From: Haloactinomyces albus
GTDB lineage: Bacteria > Actinomycetota > Actinomycetes > Mycobacteriales > Pseudonocardiaceae
NCBI RefSeq assembly: GCF_031458135.1
Contig: NZ_JAVDXW010000001.1
Span: 4,854,475-4,918,474 of the forward strand
DNA: 64,000 nucleotides
Direction: 5' to 3'
The notes below the pieces were generated by a model that saw nothing but the letters and a program-made list of their open reading frames with translations, was not told where the DNA came from and searched no databases. Shown here one piece after another: positions 56,235-64,000 of the stretch (positions within the stretch are counted from its first letter, which is position 1; each line of letters opens with the position of its first letter). The translations under genes and the position numbers were made by a program.

Positions 56235-57431
56235 GTGAATCCGACCCCGATTGTCCTGATCGTGGTGGCTGTCATCGTATTGCTGGTGATCGTCCTCGCG
56301 GTGAAGACGATCCTGTTGATCCCGCAGGCGACGAGTGCGGTCATCGAACGGTTGGGGCGCTTTCGCTCCGTGGCCGAACCGGGGCTGAACTTCCTGGTGC
56401 CGTTTCTGGATCGGGTTCGCGCCAAAATCGACCTGCGCGAGCAGGTGGTCTCGTTCCCACCGCAACCGGTGATCACCCAGGACAACCTCACGGTCTCGAT
56501 CGACACCGTGGTGTATTTCCAGGTCACCGATTCGCGCTCGGCGGTTTACGAGATCTCCAACTACATCCTCGGCGTGGAGCAACTCACCAGTACGACGCTG
56601 CGTAACGTCGTCGGAGGGATGAGCCTGGAGGAGACTCTGACCTCCCGCGATCAGATCAACACCCAGTTGCGTGGAGTTCTCGATCAAGAGACCAGCCGGT
56701 GGGGAATCCGGGTCGCGCGAGTGGAGTTGAAGGCCATCGACCCGCCGCCGTCGATCCAGGACTCGATGGAAAAGCAGATGCGCGCGGACCGGGAAAAGCG
56801 CGCCATGATCCTCAACGCCGAGGGCGAGCGGGAATCGGCGATCAAAACGGCCGAGGGTCAGAAGCAGTCGCAGATCCTCTCGGCGGAGGGAGCCAAGCAG
56901 GCGGCGATTCTGTCCGCGGAAGGGGAACGCCAGTCCAGCATTCTGCGCTCGCAGGGTGAGCGGGCGAGCCGGTACCTGCGGGCGCAGGGCCAGGCGAAGT
57001 CGATCGAGAAGGTGTTCGCCGCGGTCAAGCGGGGCAAACCGACCCCGGAGTTGCTGGCCTACCAGTACCTGCAGACCCTGCCCGAGATGGCCCAGGGGGA
57101 CGCCAACAAGGTGTGGGTGGTGCCCAGCGACTTCAGCAAGTCGCTGGAGGGCTTTGCCCGGATGCTCGGCGCCCCCGACGAGCAGGGAGTGTTCCGCTAC
57201 GAGCCTCCGCAGGAGGAGCCGCCGGAAACCGCCCCGGAGGAGGACGAGGAGTCCATCTCCTCCTGGTTCGACATCTCGACCAGCCCGGAGGTGGCCGAGG
57301 CGGTGCGTGCCGCCGAGGCGGTGGCACGCAAGGAAGTGCCCAACATGAACAACATCGGCGGTGGCCGATCTTCCTCGCAGGCCCCCGCATCGCCCACTGC
57401 GCAGCAGCCCGCGGTGCCGGGGTCTGAGTAG
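56235..57431 (+). CDS. SPFH/band 7 family membrane protein (QmcA-like)
   Basis: The 398-residue protein has one N-terminal membrane helix (about 5-28), an SPFH domain (about 30-190; VIERLGRFRSVAEPGLNFLVPF) and a hendecad coiled coil at 195-249 made of five 11-residue units (AEGERESAIKT, AEGQKQSQILS, AEGAKQAAILS and two more). An acidic tail near 330-350 and a Gln/Pro/Ala end follow. Such proteins build ring-like oligomers that organise membrane regions and proteases. The GTG at 56235 follows GAGGAGG. It is coupled to the NfeD gene. Confidence 0.93.
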   Translation: MNPTPIVLIVVAVIVLLVIVLAVKTILLIPQATSAVIERLGRFRSVAEPGLNFLVPFLDRVRAKIDLREQVVSFPPQPVITQDNLTVSIDTVVYFQVTDSRSAVYEISNYILGVEQLTSTTLRNVVGGMSLEETLTSRDQINTQLRGVLDQETSRWGIRVARVELKAIDPPPSIQDSMEKQMRADREKRAMILNAEGERESAIKTAEGQKQSQILSAEGAKQAAILSAEGERQSSILRSQGERASRYLRAQGQAKSIEKVFAAVKRGKPTPELLAYQYLQTLPEMAQGDANKVWVVPSDFSKSLEGFARMLGAPDEQGVFRYEPPQEEPPETAPEEDEESISSWFDISTSPEVAEAVRAAEAVARKEVPNMNNIGGGRSSSQAPASPTAQQPAVPGSE

Positions 57432-57451
57432 CAGCGGAACAGGATCCTCCG

Positions 57452-57634
57452 TTAGCGGACCAGCTGTCTGTGTGGGTGCTCAGGTGGCGGTATGTCGATG
57501 CCCTGATCCGAGCACCACGAGGTCGACCTGCTTGGTCTGTCGACGAAGACCTCATCGCAGCCTGCCGCACGCAGCGCATCTGCTTGGGCTTCGGAGTGCT
57601 GGTCGCGGGTGGGGACGCGTCCGTAGCCGATACC
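57452..57634 (-). pseudogene. Serine recombinase (resolvase) N-terminal remnant
   Basis: About 60 residues read GIGYGRVPTRDQHSEAQADA and then LRAAGCDEVFVDRPS, which matches the start of resolvase/invertase domains (normally GYxRVSTxDQxxxxQxxAL). The catalytic Ser position is Pro here. After VDRPS the similarity ends and a TAA follows. No recombinase continuation is visible. It sits 20 bp after the SPFH gene and marks the start of an accessory region. Confidence 0.7.
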
Positions 57635-57900
57635 GCATGCGACGGACTGTATTGCGAAGGCCCGACAGCGTGACGGTGGCGCGGACACGGGTTGCGTGAC
57701 AAACCCGACCTGCGAAAACGCGTGCGTGTTGATGGTGTCTCGTGAACGTTCATTTCTGCAGCAGCAGGGCTGCTCCAGCGACAGAGACTGGCGAACGGGT
57801 TTCTGGTGAACGTTGATTCCCGTGGCTGCGCTGAGCCGCAGGACGGGGAGCCCGCGTCGGTCGGTGTGGACTCCCCGTCCGTTGGCGGAGTTGTGTTCGG

Positions 57901-58374
57901 TCAGGTTGTCGATTCGGCGGGTTCGTCCGTGGCGGTGTCGTGTGGCTCGGGCTTGGTGCTCGGTTGTGCGCTGAGCATGGTCAGGGCCAGGACCCCGGCC
58001 GTGACGAGCACACCGGCGGCGACGGTCATTGCGGTGCTGTAACCGGTGACGAGGGCTGTCCCGGTGGGAAGGTCGGTGTTGTCCGGGTCGACGCGGTAGA
58101 CGGCCGCCTGAGTCAGTGCCATGACGCCGAGGCCGAATCCGAGGGCGAGCAGGAACATGGCTGGTGCCAGATGCAGCCAGTAGCTCACCTCGACGGCGAC
58201 GGCCGAGAACCGGAATGCGGCCAGGGCGCTGAGCAGCGCGCCCAGGGTGCCGAGTTGGCCCCGGTGGCGCTCGGCGGCGATGAGGGTGCGGCTGCCGAGG
58301 AGGACGAGCAGGCCGACGGGGACGTTGATGAAAGACACCCAGCCCCAGCCGAGGGCGCTGCCGAGCGGCCTCAT
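57901..58374 (-). pseudogene. MFS (DHA2-type) transporter remnant with internal loss
   Basis: The 157-residue frame begins with LGWGWVSFINVPVGLLVLLG, a motif from the middle of DHA2 drug-efflux proteins. It then jumps to the last membrane helices (YWLHLAPAMFLLALGFGLGV, and TGTALVTGYSTAMTVAAGVL). The first half of the protein is missing and so is the segment between those helices. It was probably a transporter that lost most of its length. The CGNR regulator gene lies 34 bp upstream. Confidence 0.75.
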
Positions 58375-58408
58375 ATCTGAACGGGGGGATCACCCCGGAG
58401 GGCTTCGG

Positions 58409-58972
58409 CTATCCGGTCTTGTGGCGCTGGTAGTGCCGGGCGACGCGGGCTCGGTTGCCGCAGCGGGTGGCTGAGCACCAGCGGCGGCGCGAGTGAGCCG
58501 GCAGGAACAGCAGCACGCAGCCGTCGGCCGCGCACTCGCGGATCTTGGCGACCGCTGGATCGGACAGCAGGTCGGCGGCGGCTTCGGCGAGCCGGCCCGC
58601 GAGGCGCGTTCCGGGCGGGCCGATGCGCCGTCGGGCGCCAGTGGTGATCGACCCGTTCCAGCTCAGTTCGTTGATGAGGGGCGCAGCGCCCTGTGTGTGG
58701 TTGAGCGCGTCGAGGTCGGCCTCGGCAGGGCGTTCGCCCCGGCGAACGCGGGCGAGAGCTTCGGTCGTGTGCTCGCGGATCGCCCGGACGTCCGCCAGGT
58801 CCTCCTCGGCAAGGTGCGCGAGCACGTCGTGCACCTCCGGGAACCGGTCGGCTTGAAGCCCGAGCCAGGCACGCAGACCGTCGAGCGTGGTGAGCAGATC
58901 ACCCGTGGCCGGGCGGGTGTTGACCAGGTCCAACGCCAGCGGCTCGCCGACGAGCGGGGCTTCATCACTCAT
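58409..58972 (-). CDS. CGNR zinc-finger transcriptional regulator
   Basis: The 187-residue protein has the N-terminal ABATE-type helical domain (LALDLVNTRPATGDLL) and the C-terminal CGNR zinc finger: Cys in CAADGCVLLFLP, then RRWCSATRCGNRARVARHY. Such proteins are stress-type regulators of adjacent genes. It diverges from an alpha/beta hydrolase gene; the 79-bp space between them carries three copies of ACTAATGC or its complement. The ATG at 58972 is 2 bp from the first copy, so autoregulation is likely. Confidence 0.92.
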   Translation of the reverse strand: MSDEAPLVGEPLALDLVNTRPATGDLLTTLDGLRAWLGLQADRFPEVHDVLAHLAEEDLADVRAIREHTTEALARVRRGERPAEADLDALNHTQGAAPLINELSWNGSITTGARRRIGPPGTRLAGRLAEAAADLLSDPAVAKIRECAADGCVLLFLPAHSRRRWCSATRCGNRARVARHYQRHKTG

Positions 58973-58974
58973 AG

Positions 58975-59030
58975 ACTAATGCTACCTCAATTCTTGACGC
59001 ATTAGTATGCCGTCACGTACTAATGCATTA
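58975..59030. promoter_or_regulatory. Repeated operator ACTAATGC between the CGNR regulator and hydrolase genes
   Basis: ACTAATGC occurs at 58975-58982 and 59019-59026, and its complement GCATTAGT at 58999-59006. The third copy extends into the palindrome TAATGCATTA (59021-59030). Centres are about 20-24 bp apart, which allows cooperative binding on one helix face. The CGNR protein is the obvious candidate ligand, controlling both divergent genes. Binding is inferred. Confidence 0.65.
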
Positions 59031-59051
59031 TCGACAACTTAAGGAGTTAGC

Positions 59052-59927
59052 ATGATGTCCGATCGGATCACGCGCACCACCCACCGGCACGTCGACGTCG
59101 ACGATGTCCGCGTCTTCTACCGCGAGTCACGGCCCGACAGGGCGGGTGCACCCGTGCTGCTTCTCCTGCACGGCTTCCCCTCGGCCTCGCACCAGTTCCG
59201 CCGCCTCATCGACGTCCTCGGAGCGCGCTACCGGCTGATCGCCCCTGATCTGCCCGGGTTCGGCCACACCGAGACCCCGGATGACTTCGTCTTCTCCTTC
59301 GACCAGCTCGCCGAGGTCACCGACGGCTTCGTCCAGCGGCTCGGACTGGACCGGTTCGTCATGTACGTCTTCGACTACGGCGCCCCCACCGGCTTTCGCC
59401 TCGCCGAACGCCACCCCGAGTGGATCACCGGGCTGGTCGTGCAGAACGGCAACGCCTACGAGGACGGGCTCTCCGATCTCGCCCGCGACATGCTCACCCA
59501 ACACCCCGACAACCCCGGCGCCGAGGACACCCTTCGAGACCTGCTCACCCTGACCACCACACGCGGCCAGTACGAGACAGGCGTGGCCACCCCCGAACTC
59601 ATCGCCCCGGACGGCTGGATCCTGGACCAGTACTTCCTCGACAAGCCGCAGCGCCAGCAAGCACAGCTGGCGCTGCTTTTCGACTACCACTCCAACATCG
59701 AGCGCTACGACCGCTGGCAGGCCTGGCTGCGCAAGCACACCCCGCCCACGCTCATCACCTGGGGCAGCAACGACCCGTTCTTCCCCGAACCCGGTGGCCG
59801 CGCCTACCTGCGCGACCTGCCCGAGGCCGAACTGCACCTCTTCGACACCGGCCACTTCGCCCTCGAAGACCACCTGAGCCGGATCGCGCCACTCATCGCC
59901 GACTTCCTCGACCGCACCTGGCGGTAG
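59052..59927 (+). CDS. Alpha/beta hydrolase, epoxide hydrolase or haloalkane dehalogenase-like
   Basis: The 291-residue hydrolase has the oxyanion motif LLHGFPSASHQF near residue 39, a nucleophile elbow VFDYGAPTGFRLA with Asp instead of Ser (about residue 107), an acidic residue in WGSNDPFFP and His in DTGHFALEDH. An Asp nucleophile points to epoxide hydrolases or haloalkane dehalogenases. The substrate is unknown. The ATG at 59052 follows AAGGAG. It is divergent from the CGNR gene, which probably controls it, perhaps in response to its toxic substrate. Confidence 0.88.
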   Translation: MMSDRITRTTHRHVDVDDVRVFYRESRPDRAGAPVLLLLHGFPSASHQFRRLIDVLGARYRLIAPDLPGFGHTETPDDFVFSFDQLAEVTDGFVQRLGLDRFVMYVFDYGAPTGFRLAERHPEWITGLVVQNGNAYEDGLSDLARDMLTQHPDNPGAEDTLRDLLTLTTTRGQYETGVATPELIAPDGWILDQYFLDKPQRQQAQLALLFDYHSNIERYDRWQAWLRKHTPPTLITWGSNDPFFPEPGGRAYLRDLPEAELHLFDTGHFALEDHLSRIAPLIADFLDRTWR

Positions 59928-59960
59928 TCGCGTCCGCCCCGGTCGGCGAACCACTCCTGG

Positions 59961-60218
59961 TCAGGCCGACAGCGCGGCCTGACCACCACCTCTTTCGGTG
60001 TTCCACAGCACCACGGCGTTGAGCACCAGGCCGAGCGCGCCGAGCTGATCTTCCATGCCTTCCTGGTAGCTCTGGCGGAGTTCGCCGCGGTGGCCGAAGC
60101 AGAGCGTGCGGGCCGGGTCGATGTGCCAGAACCGAGTGTCGGCGAAGTTGGCCAGCCGGGGTGCGTACTGCATGCCGCAGATCCGGCACAGGCCGAAGAC
60201 CATGTCCGAATGAGCGGT
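59961..60218 (-). pseudogene. Tn3-family transposase C-terminal remnant
   Basis: About 85 residues match the end of Tn3 transposases: MQYAPRLANFADTRFWHID, then RGELRQSYQEGMEDQLGALG and LVLNAVVLWNT. The catalytic DDE core is missing. The preceding sequence (60219-60320) does not look like transposase and includes a 17-bp palindrome, so the break lies near 60218. Confidence 0.8.
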
Positions 60219-60614
60219 TCGACGGAGCTTTCCCGCTCGGACTCGGGGATCGTCCAGCGCGGCTGAACACGAGGGCGCGTCCGGTTTGGGTCCGGCAGCA
60301 CCCGGTGCTGCCGGACCCAACTATTTGTGATGACTGCATGCTGGAGCAGAATACGAAAAGATATACTCATATTTACTGCACTTTCAGTATAAAATAAAAC
60401 TAATCAAACATCACACCGTCCAAGCAGATCCCTCACAGAACAACAACGCACGGACAAGAGAGCTGTACTGCGCACGATCAATCGGGAGCCGTCCCGACCG
60501 GCACTGCGGGAGACCGCCGAACTTGTCGGTACCGGCAACCTGCAACGGTGCCGATATCCCGGAAAAGTTACTCGAAGCCGGATTCAATCACTGGGGCAGC
60601 CCGACATCCCGGCC
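60219..60614. other. Noncoding region with a 17-bp palindrome and AT-rich patch
   Basis: TTGGGTCCGGCAGCACC (60286-60302) and its exact complement (60304-60320) form a near-perfect hairpin with a one-base loop. Next comes an AT-rich stretch (about 60340-60415) with TATACT (60362-60367) and AGTATA (60386-60391) as inverted arms. No gene is supported. It may be a transposon end or a rearrangement scar. Confidence 0.5.
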
Positions 60615-61094
60615 TCAGGCCGGTACCTGGTCAGCCGCTTGCAACAGCTCGGCAATGTTGATCTTTCCCATGCCGAGCATGGCCTGGGTGGCTCGTTGTG
60701 CCCGGCTCGGATCGGGGTCATCGATCAGTTCGAAGAGCACGGTCGGAACGACCTGCCAGGAAAGGCCGAACCGGTCCTTGAGCCAGCCGCAGGGTCCTTC
60801 CTGTCCGCTCTCGGACAGCCGACTCCAGTAGTAGTCGACCTCGTTCTGATCCGCGCAGGGAATCTGGAAGGAGACGGCCTCGGTGAAGGGAAACTGGGGT
60901 CCACCGTTGAGCCCGACGAACTGCTGCCCGTCGAGGCTGAAGTTGACGGTCATGACGCTGCCCTCAACTCCGGGTGTCTCGGGCCCGTAGCGGGTCATTC
61001 CGAGAATCTCGGAGTTGGGAAAGATGGCGGTGTAGTGCGCTGCTGCCTGCTCGGCCTGTCCGTCGAACCACAAGCAGGGGATGGTCGTCGGCAT
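60615..61094 (-). CDS. VOC superfamily (PhnB-like) protein
   Basis: The 159-residue protein has the paired beta-alpha-beta-beta-beta fold of the glyoxalase/bleomycin-resistance class. It starts IPCLWFDGQAEQAAAHYTAIFPN and carries FGLSWQVVPTVLFELI in the second half, the 3-demethylubiquinone methyltransferase-like subgroup. Function is unknown; members bind metals or small molecules. The ATG at 61094 follows GAGAGG. It stands alone, downstream of a 350-bp gap. Confidence 0.85.
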   Translation of the reverse strand: MPTTIPCLWFDGQAEQAAAHYTAIFPNSEILGMTRYGPETPGVEGSVMTVNFSLDGQQFVGLNGGPQFPFTEAVSFQIPCADQNEVDYYWSRLSESGQEGPCGWLKDRFGLSWQVVPTVLFELIDDPDPSRAQRATQAMLGMGKINIAELLQAADQVPA

Positions 61095-61444
61095 TGGTCG
61101 TCCTCTCTTTGGCCCGGGGTTGTTCCCGGCTGAAGGTATGACCGTGCCCGTCCGTGAAATTCATCGGCATTGGTGTTGAAGCCTGGCTCGCACGCCGCGC
61201 TGACCTGCTGGATGGATGCCGAGAACATCACGGTCGACGATGAGTAATCACACCACGCGCCCGCGCAGCTCCCGAGCACCCACCCACGCTGCCTCATCCA
61301 GCAGGTCAGGATAGGAGTCCGGGAGGATCCAGGACAGATCGAACAGTTGATTCAGGGTCGCAACGACGGCAGTGCCGGTGTCTGCCCAGCCATTTCGGCT
61401 GGGCAGACACCGGCACCAATGCGCCCGGCGGGGGAGCGGCCGGG
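61095..61444. other. Gap with a perfect 20-bp hairpin terminator
   Basis: GTGCCGGTGTCTGCCCAGCC (61372-61391) and its exact complement (61397-61416) form a long hairpin around ATTTC. It lies 29 bp past the stop of the phosphoesterase gene (minus strand) and is its probable terminator. The rest of the 350-bp gap shows no gene. Confidence 0.7.
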
Positions 61445-63265
61445 CTATTTCGTGACCTCGAATGTGATGGTCTTGGTGTACTCGCGGCCGTGGACGTCGG
61501 TCGCGGTGACCTGGGCGGTGTGCTCGCCGACGGCCAGGTCGGCAGGCAGCTGCAGGCGCCACAGGTGCATCGTCCGGTCGGCCAGGCCACCGCCGTGGGC
61601 CAGTTGCTCCTGGACGGCAACCGGGTCGGACCACTCGGCGCCGACGCGCGGGGTCTCGCCGTTCATCGGCTGGGTGCGGACGGCCTGGAGTGCCTGGCCG
61701 CCGTCGAGCGAGACCTCGACGGTGGAGCCGGTGGAGCCCATCCAGAAGTTGGTGGTCAGCCACGTGTTCTGCGTGAGTTCGTCCCGGGAGACGGTCAGCG
61801 GATTCGCGAACTCCGGCGCGGATCCCTTGTTGTCCACGTTCTGCGCGTACCAGGCGCGGTAGCGCGGGGTGTTGAGCCCCACAGCCATGTGCCGCGACTC
61901 GTCCCCGCCACGGACCGTGTAGCGCTCGGTGACCTCGGTGTTGGTGATGTCCAGGGTCAGCACACCGGGCGGGGTGCCGTCGCGCTGGATCGCGGTGGGG
62001 TAGCCCTCGTTCAGGACGCGTCCGCTGTACCAGTGGCCGGAGACCGCGCCGACGGTCAGGTGGGTGAACGGCAACCCCGCCTCGCCGACGATGTCCTTCC
62101 AGCCGGCCATGAGGTCGCCCTCGCGGAGGTTTTCCATCATGTGGGTGTGCCCGGCCAGGGAGATGACCTCGCGGCCTTCGAGGATCTCGTAGATCTCCGT
62201 GAGCTGCTTCGTTCGGTGTGAGTTGCTGTAGAAGAACTCCAGCAGCGGGCTGTGGGAGGCGAGCACGATCACCCGGTTCTTCGGTACCTGGGCGATGTCG
62301 TTGCGCAGCCACTCGAGTTGCCGCTGTCCGAGGCCGTATGTGTAGTCGCCCTTGTCGGCCGGCCGCTGTGTGGGGTACTCGATCGAGTTCAGCGCGACGA
62401 TGTGGGCTTTGCCGGAGTCGTAGGAATAGTACGTCGGGCCCAGCTTCGCGCGGAACGTGTCGAAGTTGTGCTCCCGGGACGGGGAGTCGAAGTCCAGGTC
62501 GTGGTTGCCCGGCAGGAAGCGGGCCGGGCCGTTGAGCATGCCGGTCAGCTCGCGGGTTTCGGAGTACAGTGACAGGTCGTCGCCGACGACGTCGCCGATG
62601 AACAGCGCGCCGCAGCCGGCGTAGTTCTTGCGCGCAGCCAGGTCGGCGAAGACGCCGTTGCGGGCGTAGGCGACCTGCTTCTGGTTGTAGGTCTGTACGT
62701 CGGCGCCGATCACGCAGTGCTGCCGCGGGGACTGGGTCAGCTTGCTCTTGGCCAGCGGGAAGTTCACCGCGTCCGGCAACGGGCCGGTCGGCGCCAGACC
62801 GCCGTAACGCAGCTCGGGAGATCCCTCCGGCAGGTGGTGGTAGGAAAACTGCGCGACGTTGTCCTCGTCGACCGGCACCTGGTAACCCCGGGGCTGGGTG
62901 ACGAAGACCGTCATGTTGTCGTAGGCGGGGAGCTCGTAGCGGCCCTGGCTGTCGGTGGTGGTGACCTCGCGGCCGTTGGAGACGGTGACGCCGGTGATGC
63001 CGGGCTCGTTGGTGTCCTGGGTGGAGTTCTTGTTCTTGTCGTCGAAGACGACGCCGTCGAGGACTTTCTGGTCCCCGTCCGGGCCTTTTACGATCTCGAC
63101 AGCGCCTTGGTAGGCGTCGGCCCCACCGGCGTCCAGCGGGGCGCGGTCGGGGGTGGCCGACGCTGCGGGAGAAATCAGCGTGCCGGTGAAGACGAGCGCG
63201 AGGGCGCCCGCAGTGAGGCTGAGGGCATGGGGTCTGTGCCTGAGTGGGTGGGTGGACACGTCCAC
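61445..63265 (-). CDS. Secreted calcineurin-like metallophosphoesterase with extra domains
   Basis: The 606-residue protein has an N-terminal signal (hydrophobic core ALSLTAGALALVFTGTLI then AASA). An SdrD-B-like or MetallophosN domain follows (VLDGVVFDDKNKNSTQDTNE), then a metallophosphoesterase core with GADVQ, GDVVGDDLS, LPGNHD at about 265 and GHTHM, all metal ligands. A C-terminal Ig-like domain with HTAQVTATDVHGREYTKTIT closes it. It should cleave an extracellular phosphate ester; the substrate is unknown. The GTG at 63265 follows GGAGG. A 20-bp hairpin follows the gene. Confidence 0.9.
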   Translation of the reverse strand: MDVSTHPLRHRPHALSLTAGALALVFTGTLISPAASATPDRAPLDAGGADAYQGAVEIVKGPDGDQKVLDGVVFDDKNKNSTQDTNEPGITGVTVSNGREVTTTDSQGRYELPAYDNMTVFVTQPRGYQVPVDEDNVAQFSYHHLPEGSPELRYGGLAPTGPLPDAVNFPLAKSKLTQSPRQHCVIGADVQTYNQKQVAYARNGVFADLAARKNYAGCGALFIGDVVGDDLSLYSETRELTGMLNGPARFLPGNHDLDFDSPSREHNFDTFRAKLGPTYYSYDSGKAHIVALNSIEYPTQRPADKGDYTYGLGQRQLEWLRNDIAQVPKNRVIVLASHSPLLEFFYSNSHRTKQLTEIYEILEGREVISLAGHTHMMENLREGDLMAGWKDIVGEAGLPFTHLTVGAVSGHWYSGRVLNEGYPTAIQRDGTPPGVLTLDITNTEVTERYTVRGGDESRHMAVGLNTPRYRAWYAQNVDNKGSAPEFANPLTVSRDELTQNTWLTTNFWMGSTGSTVEVSLDGGQALQAVRTQPMNGETPRVGAEWSDPVAVQEQLAHGGGLADRTMHLWRLQLPADLAVGEHTAQVTATDVHGREYTKTITFEVTK

Positions 63266-63873
63266 GCAGATACCTCCGGTCGAGTGGTAAGCAGGCCGGC
63301 CTCGCGCCGGCCACGGGCACTCTCACAGGCCCGCATGAACGGGTGTGAACGGAGAAGTAACCCCCTGCGGACAGGGGTTTGAAGTAATAGGCCCAGTTCT
63401 CCGGTTTCCACGGCCAGCCGCAAAGTAGGCGGCCGTGTGGTCGTCGTCGCTCGCTCGTGGCCATCGGATCTGCGGGATAGTCCGCGCGAGGTGCGGCTGA
63501 CGCCGGGTGCCGGTAAGCATGTTGTTATCAACCGCAATCGTGGTGCATTATTGCTGGTCACGACTGTTCGAGTGGATCACACTGGTGCGTGGTGCTCCGG
63601 AACGAGTGCCCGCTTTCTACGCTTGTGCCCGGCAGTGATGTTCTCGGGCTCGGCTCTGATGCTCTCCTTGCCGGCACCCCATGTGGGCTAAGCAACAGTC
63701 GGCGGGTTCCTGACTCCGTTGGCAGCGGTCGGCATTGCTGTTACTGCCTGGACCTGGGGTTGGGATCTCGTCTGGGTGATCCTGGCCTGTTCTGACTCAA
63801 CTTCGCCGCTGTCGAGCCGATCTCAGTGTGGTCGAGAGAGCTTCACTGCGGTTGAAGTCGAGGAGGCGTGGGT
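63266..63873. other. Noncoding region right of the phosphoesterase gene
   Basis: This 608-bp gap holds the phosphoesterase promoter (minus strand) and a small inverted repeat AACCCCCTG / CAGGGGTT near 63359-63379. No frame with family resemblance or a good ribosome site was seen before the frame at 63874. Confidence 0.4.
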
Positions 63874-64000
63874 TGGGCTTGGCGGTGGTGCGTGACCTGC
63901 GCGAGCTGCGGGCTCCGGCGAGCGCGGAGGAGCTGGCGGAGTTCGAGACGGACGTGCTGGCCGGTTTCGTGCTCGCTCGGGCAGCCGCCGGGCTGGTGGA
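63874..64000 (+). CDS. Possible tyrosine recombinase, N-terminus only
   Basis: The frame begins at TTG 63874, six bases after GAGGAGG, and continues to the edge. The 42 visible residues read RDLRELRAPASAEELAEF and then ETDVLAGFVLARAAAGLVD, which recalls the N-terminal DNA-binding part of integrase/XerD-like proteins often seen near actinomycete mobile DNA. Too little is present to be sure; the catalytic RHRY residues would lie outside the window. Confidence 0.4.

Noticed and set aside
57901..58374. Working MFS transporter regulated by the CGNR protein
   Set aside because: Most membrane helices are missing at the front and in the middle, so it cannot be a normal transporter.

Overview
This is a high-GC actinobacterial chromosome segment, most like the Pseudonocardiales (Saccharopolyspora or Actinopolyspora type). 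The grounds are the GC-rich third codon positions, the frequent GTG and TTG starts, and gene orders known from mycobacteria: gpgS next to folP2, and mabA-inhA-hemH followed by an opposite-strand gene, NfeD and SPFH. The genus is inference. I saw no rRNA, tRNA or CRISPR array.

Region 1 (1-12 kb) looks like an oxalate/formate module: formyl-CoA:oxalate CoA-transferase (cut by the window edge), a ThDP enzyme that may be the oxalyl-CoA decarboxylase, moeA, a PanE-family reductase, NAD-linked formate dehydrogenase electron-transfer subunits, a GntR/FCD regulator and sucCD. Four copies of the palindrome ATACNGTAT lie upstream of the ThDP gene, between moeA and panE, upstream of gntR and upstream of sucC. 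They define a candidate local regulon. The formate dehydrogenase lacks its molybdenum catalytic domain here.

Region 2 (12-26 kb) holds mostly housekeeping and transport genes: an aldo/keto reductase, an IclR regulator, a dienelactone hydrolase, gpgS with a divergent folP2, an NSS transporter, an SDR, a bd-type oxidase (cydAB), a two-gene operon of very small Cys-containing proteins, and a tripartite tricarboxylate transporter (tctCBA).

Region 3 (26-43 kb) has aconitase; a short unit with a Gln/Ser-rich membrane protein, a P-type-ATPase-like protein without the catalytic Asp, and a 38-residue hydrophobic peptide; then a tightly overlapping nitrate/nitrite assimilation operon (narK-nasA-reductase-nirB-nirD-sirohydrochlorin chelatase). 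A sirtuin gene diverges from it. An NlpC/P60 peptidase and mobA follow.

Region 4 (43-57 kb) has a MoxR/DUF58/VWA operon, an MgtC protein, a large D-2-hydroxyglutarate-dehydrogenase-like flavoprotein, the mabA-inhA-hemH block, a DUF3097 gene and an NfeD-SPFH pair.

Region 5 (57.4-64 kb) is accessory: a serine-recombinase remnant, an MFS remnant, a CGNR regulator diverging from an alpha/beta hydrolase over a repeated operator, a Tn3 transposase remnant, a VOC protein, a secreted phosphoesterase and the start of a possible tyrosine recombinase at the right edge.
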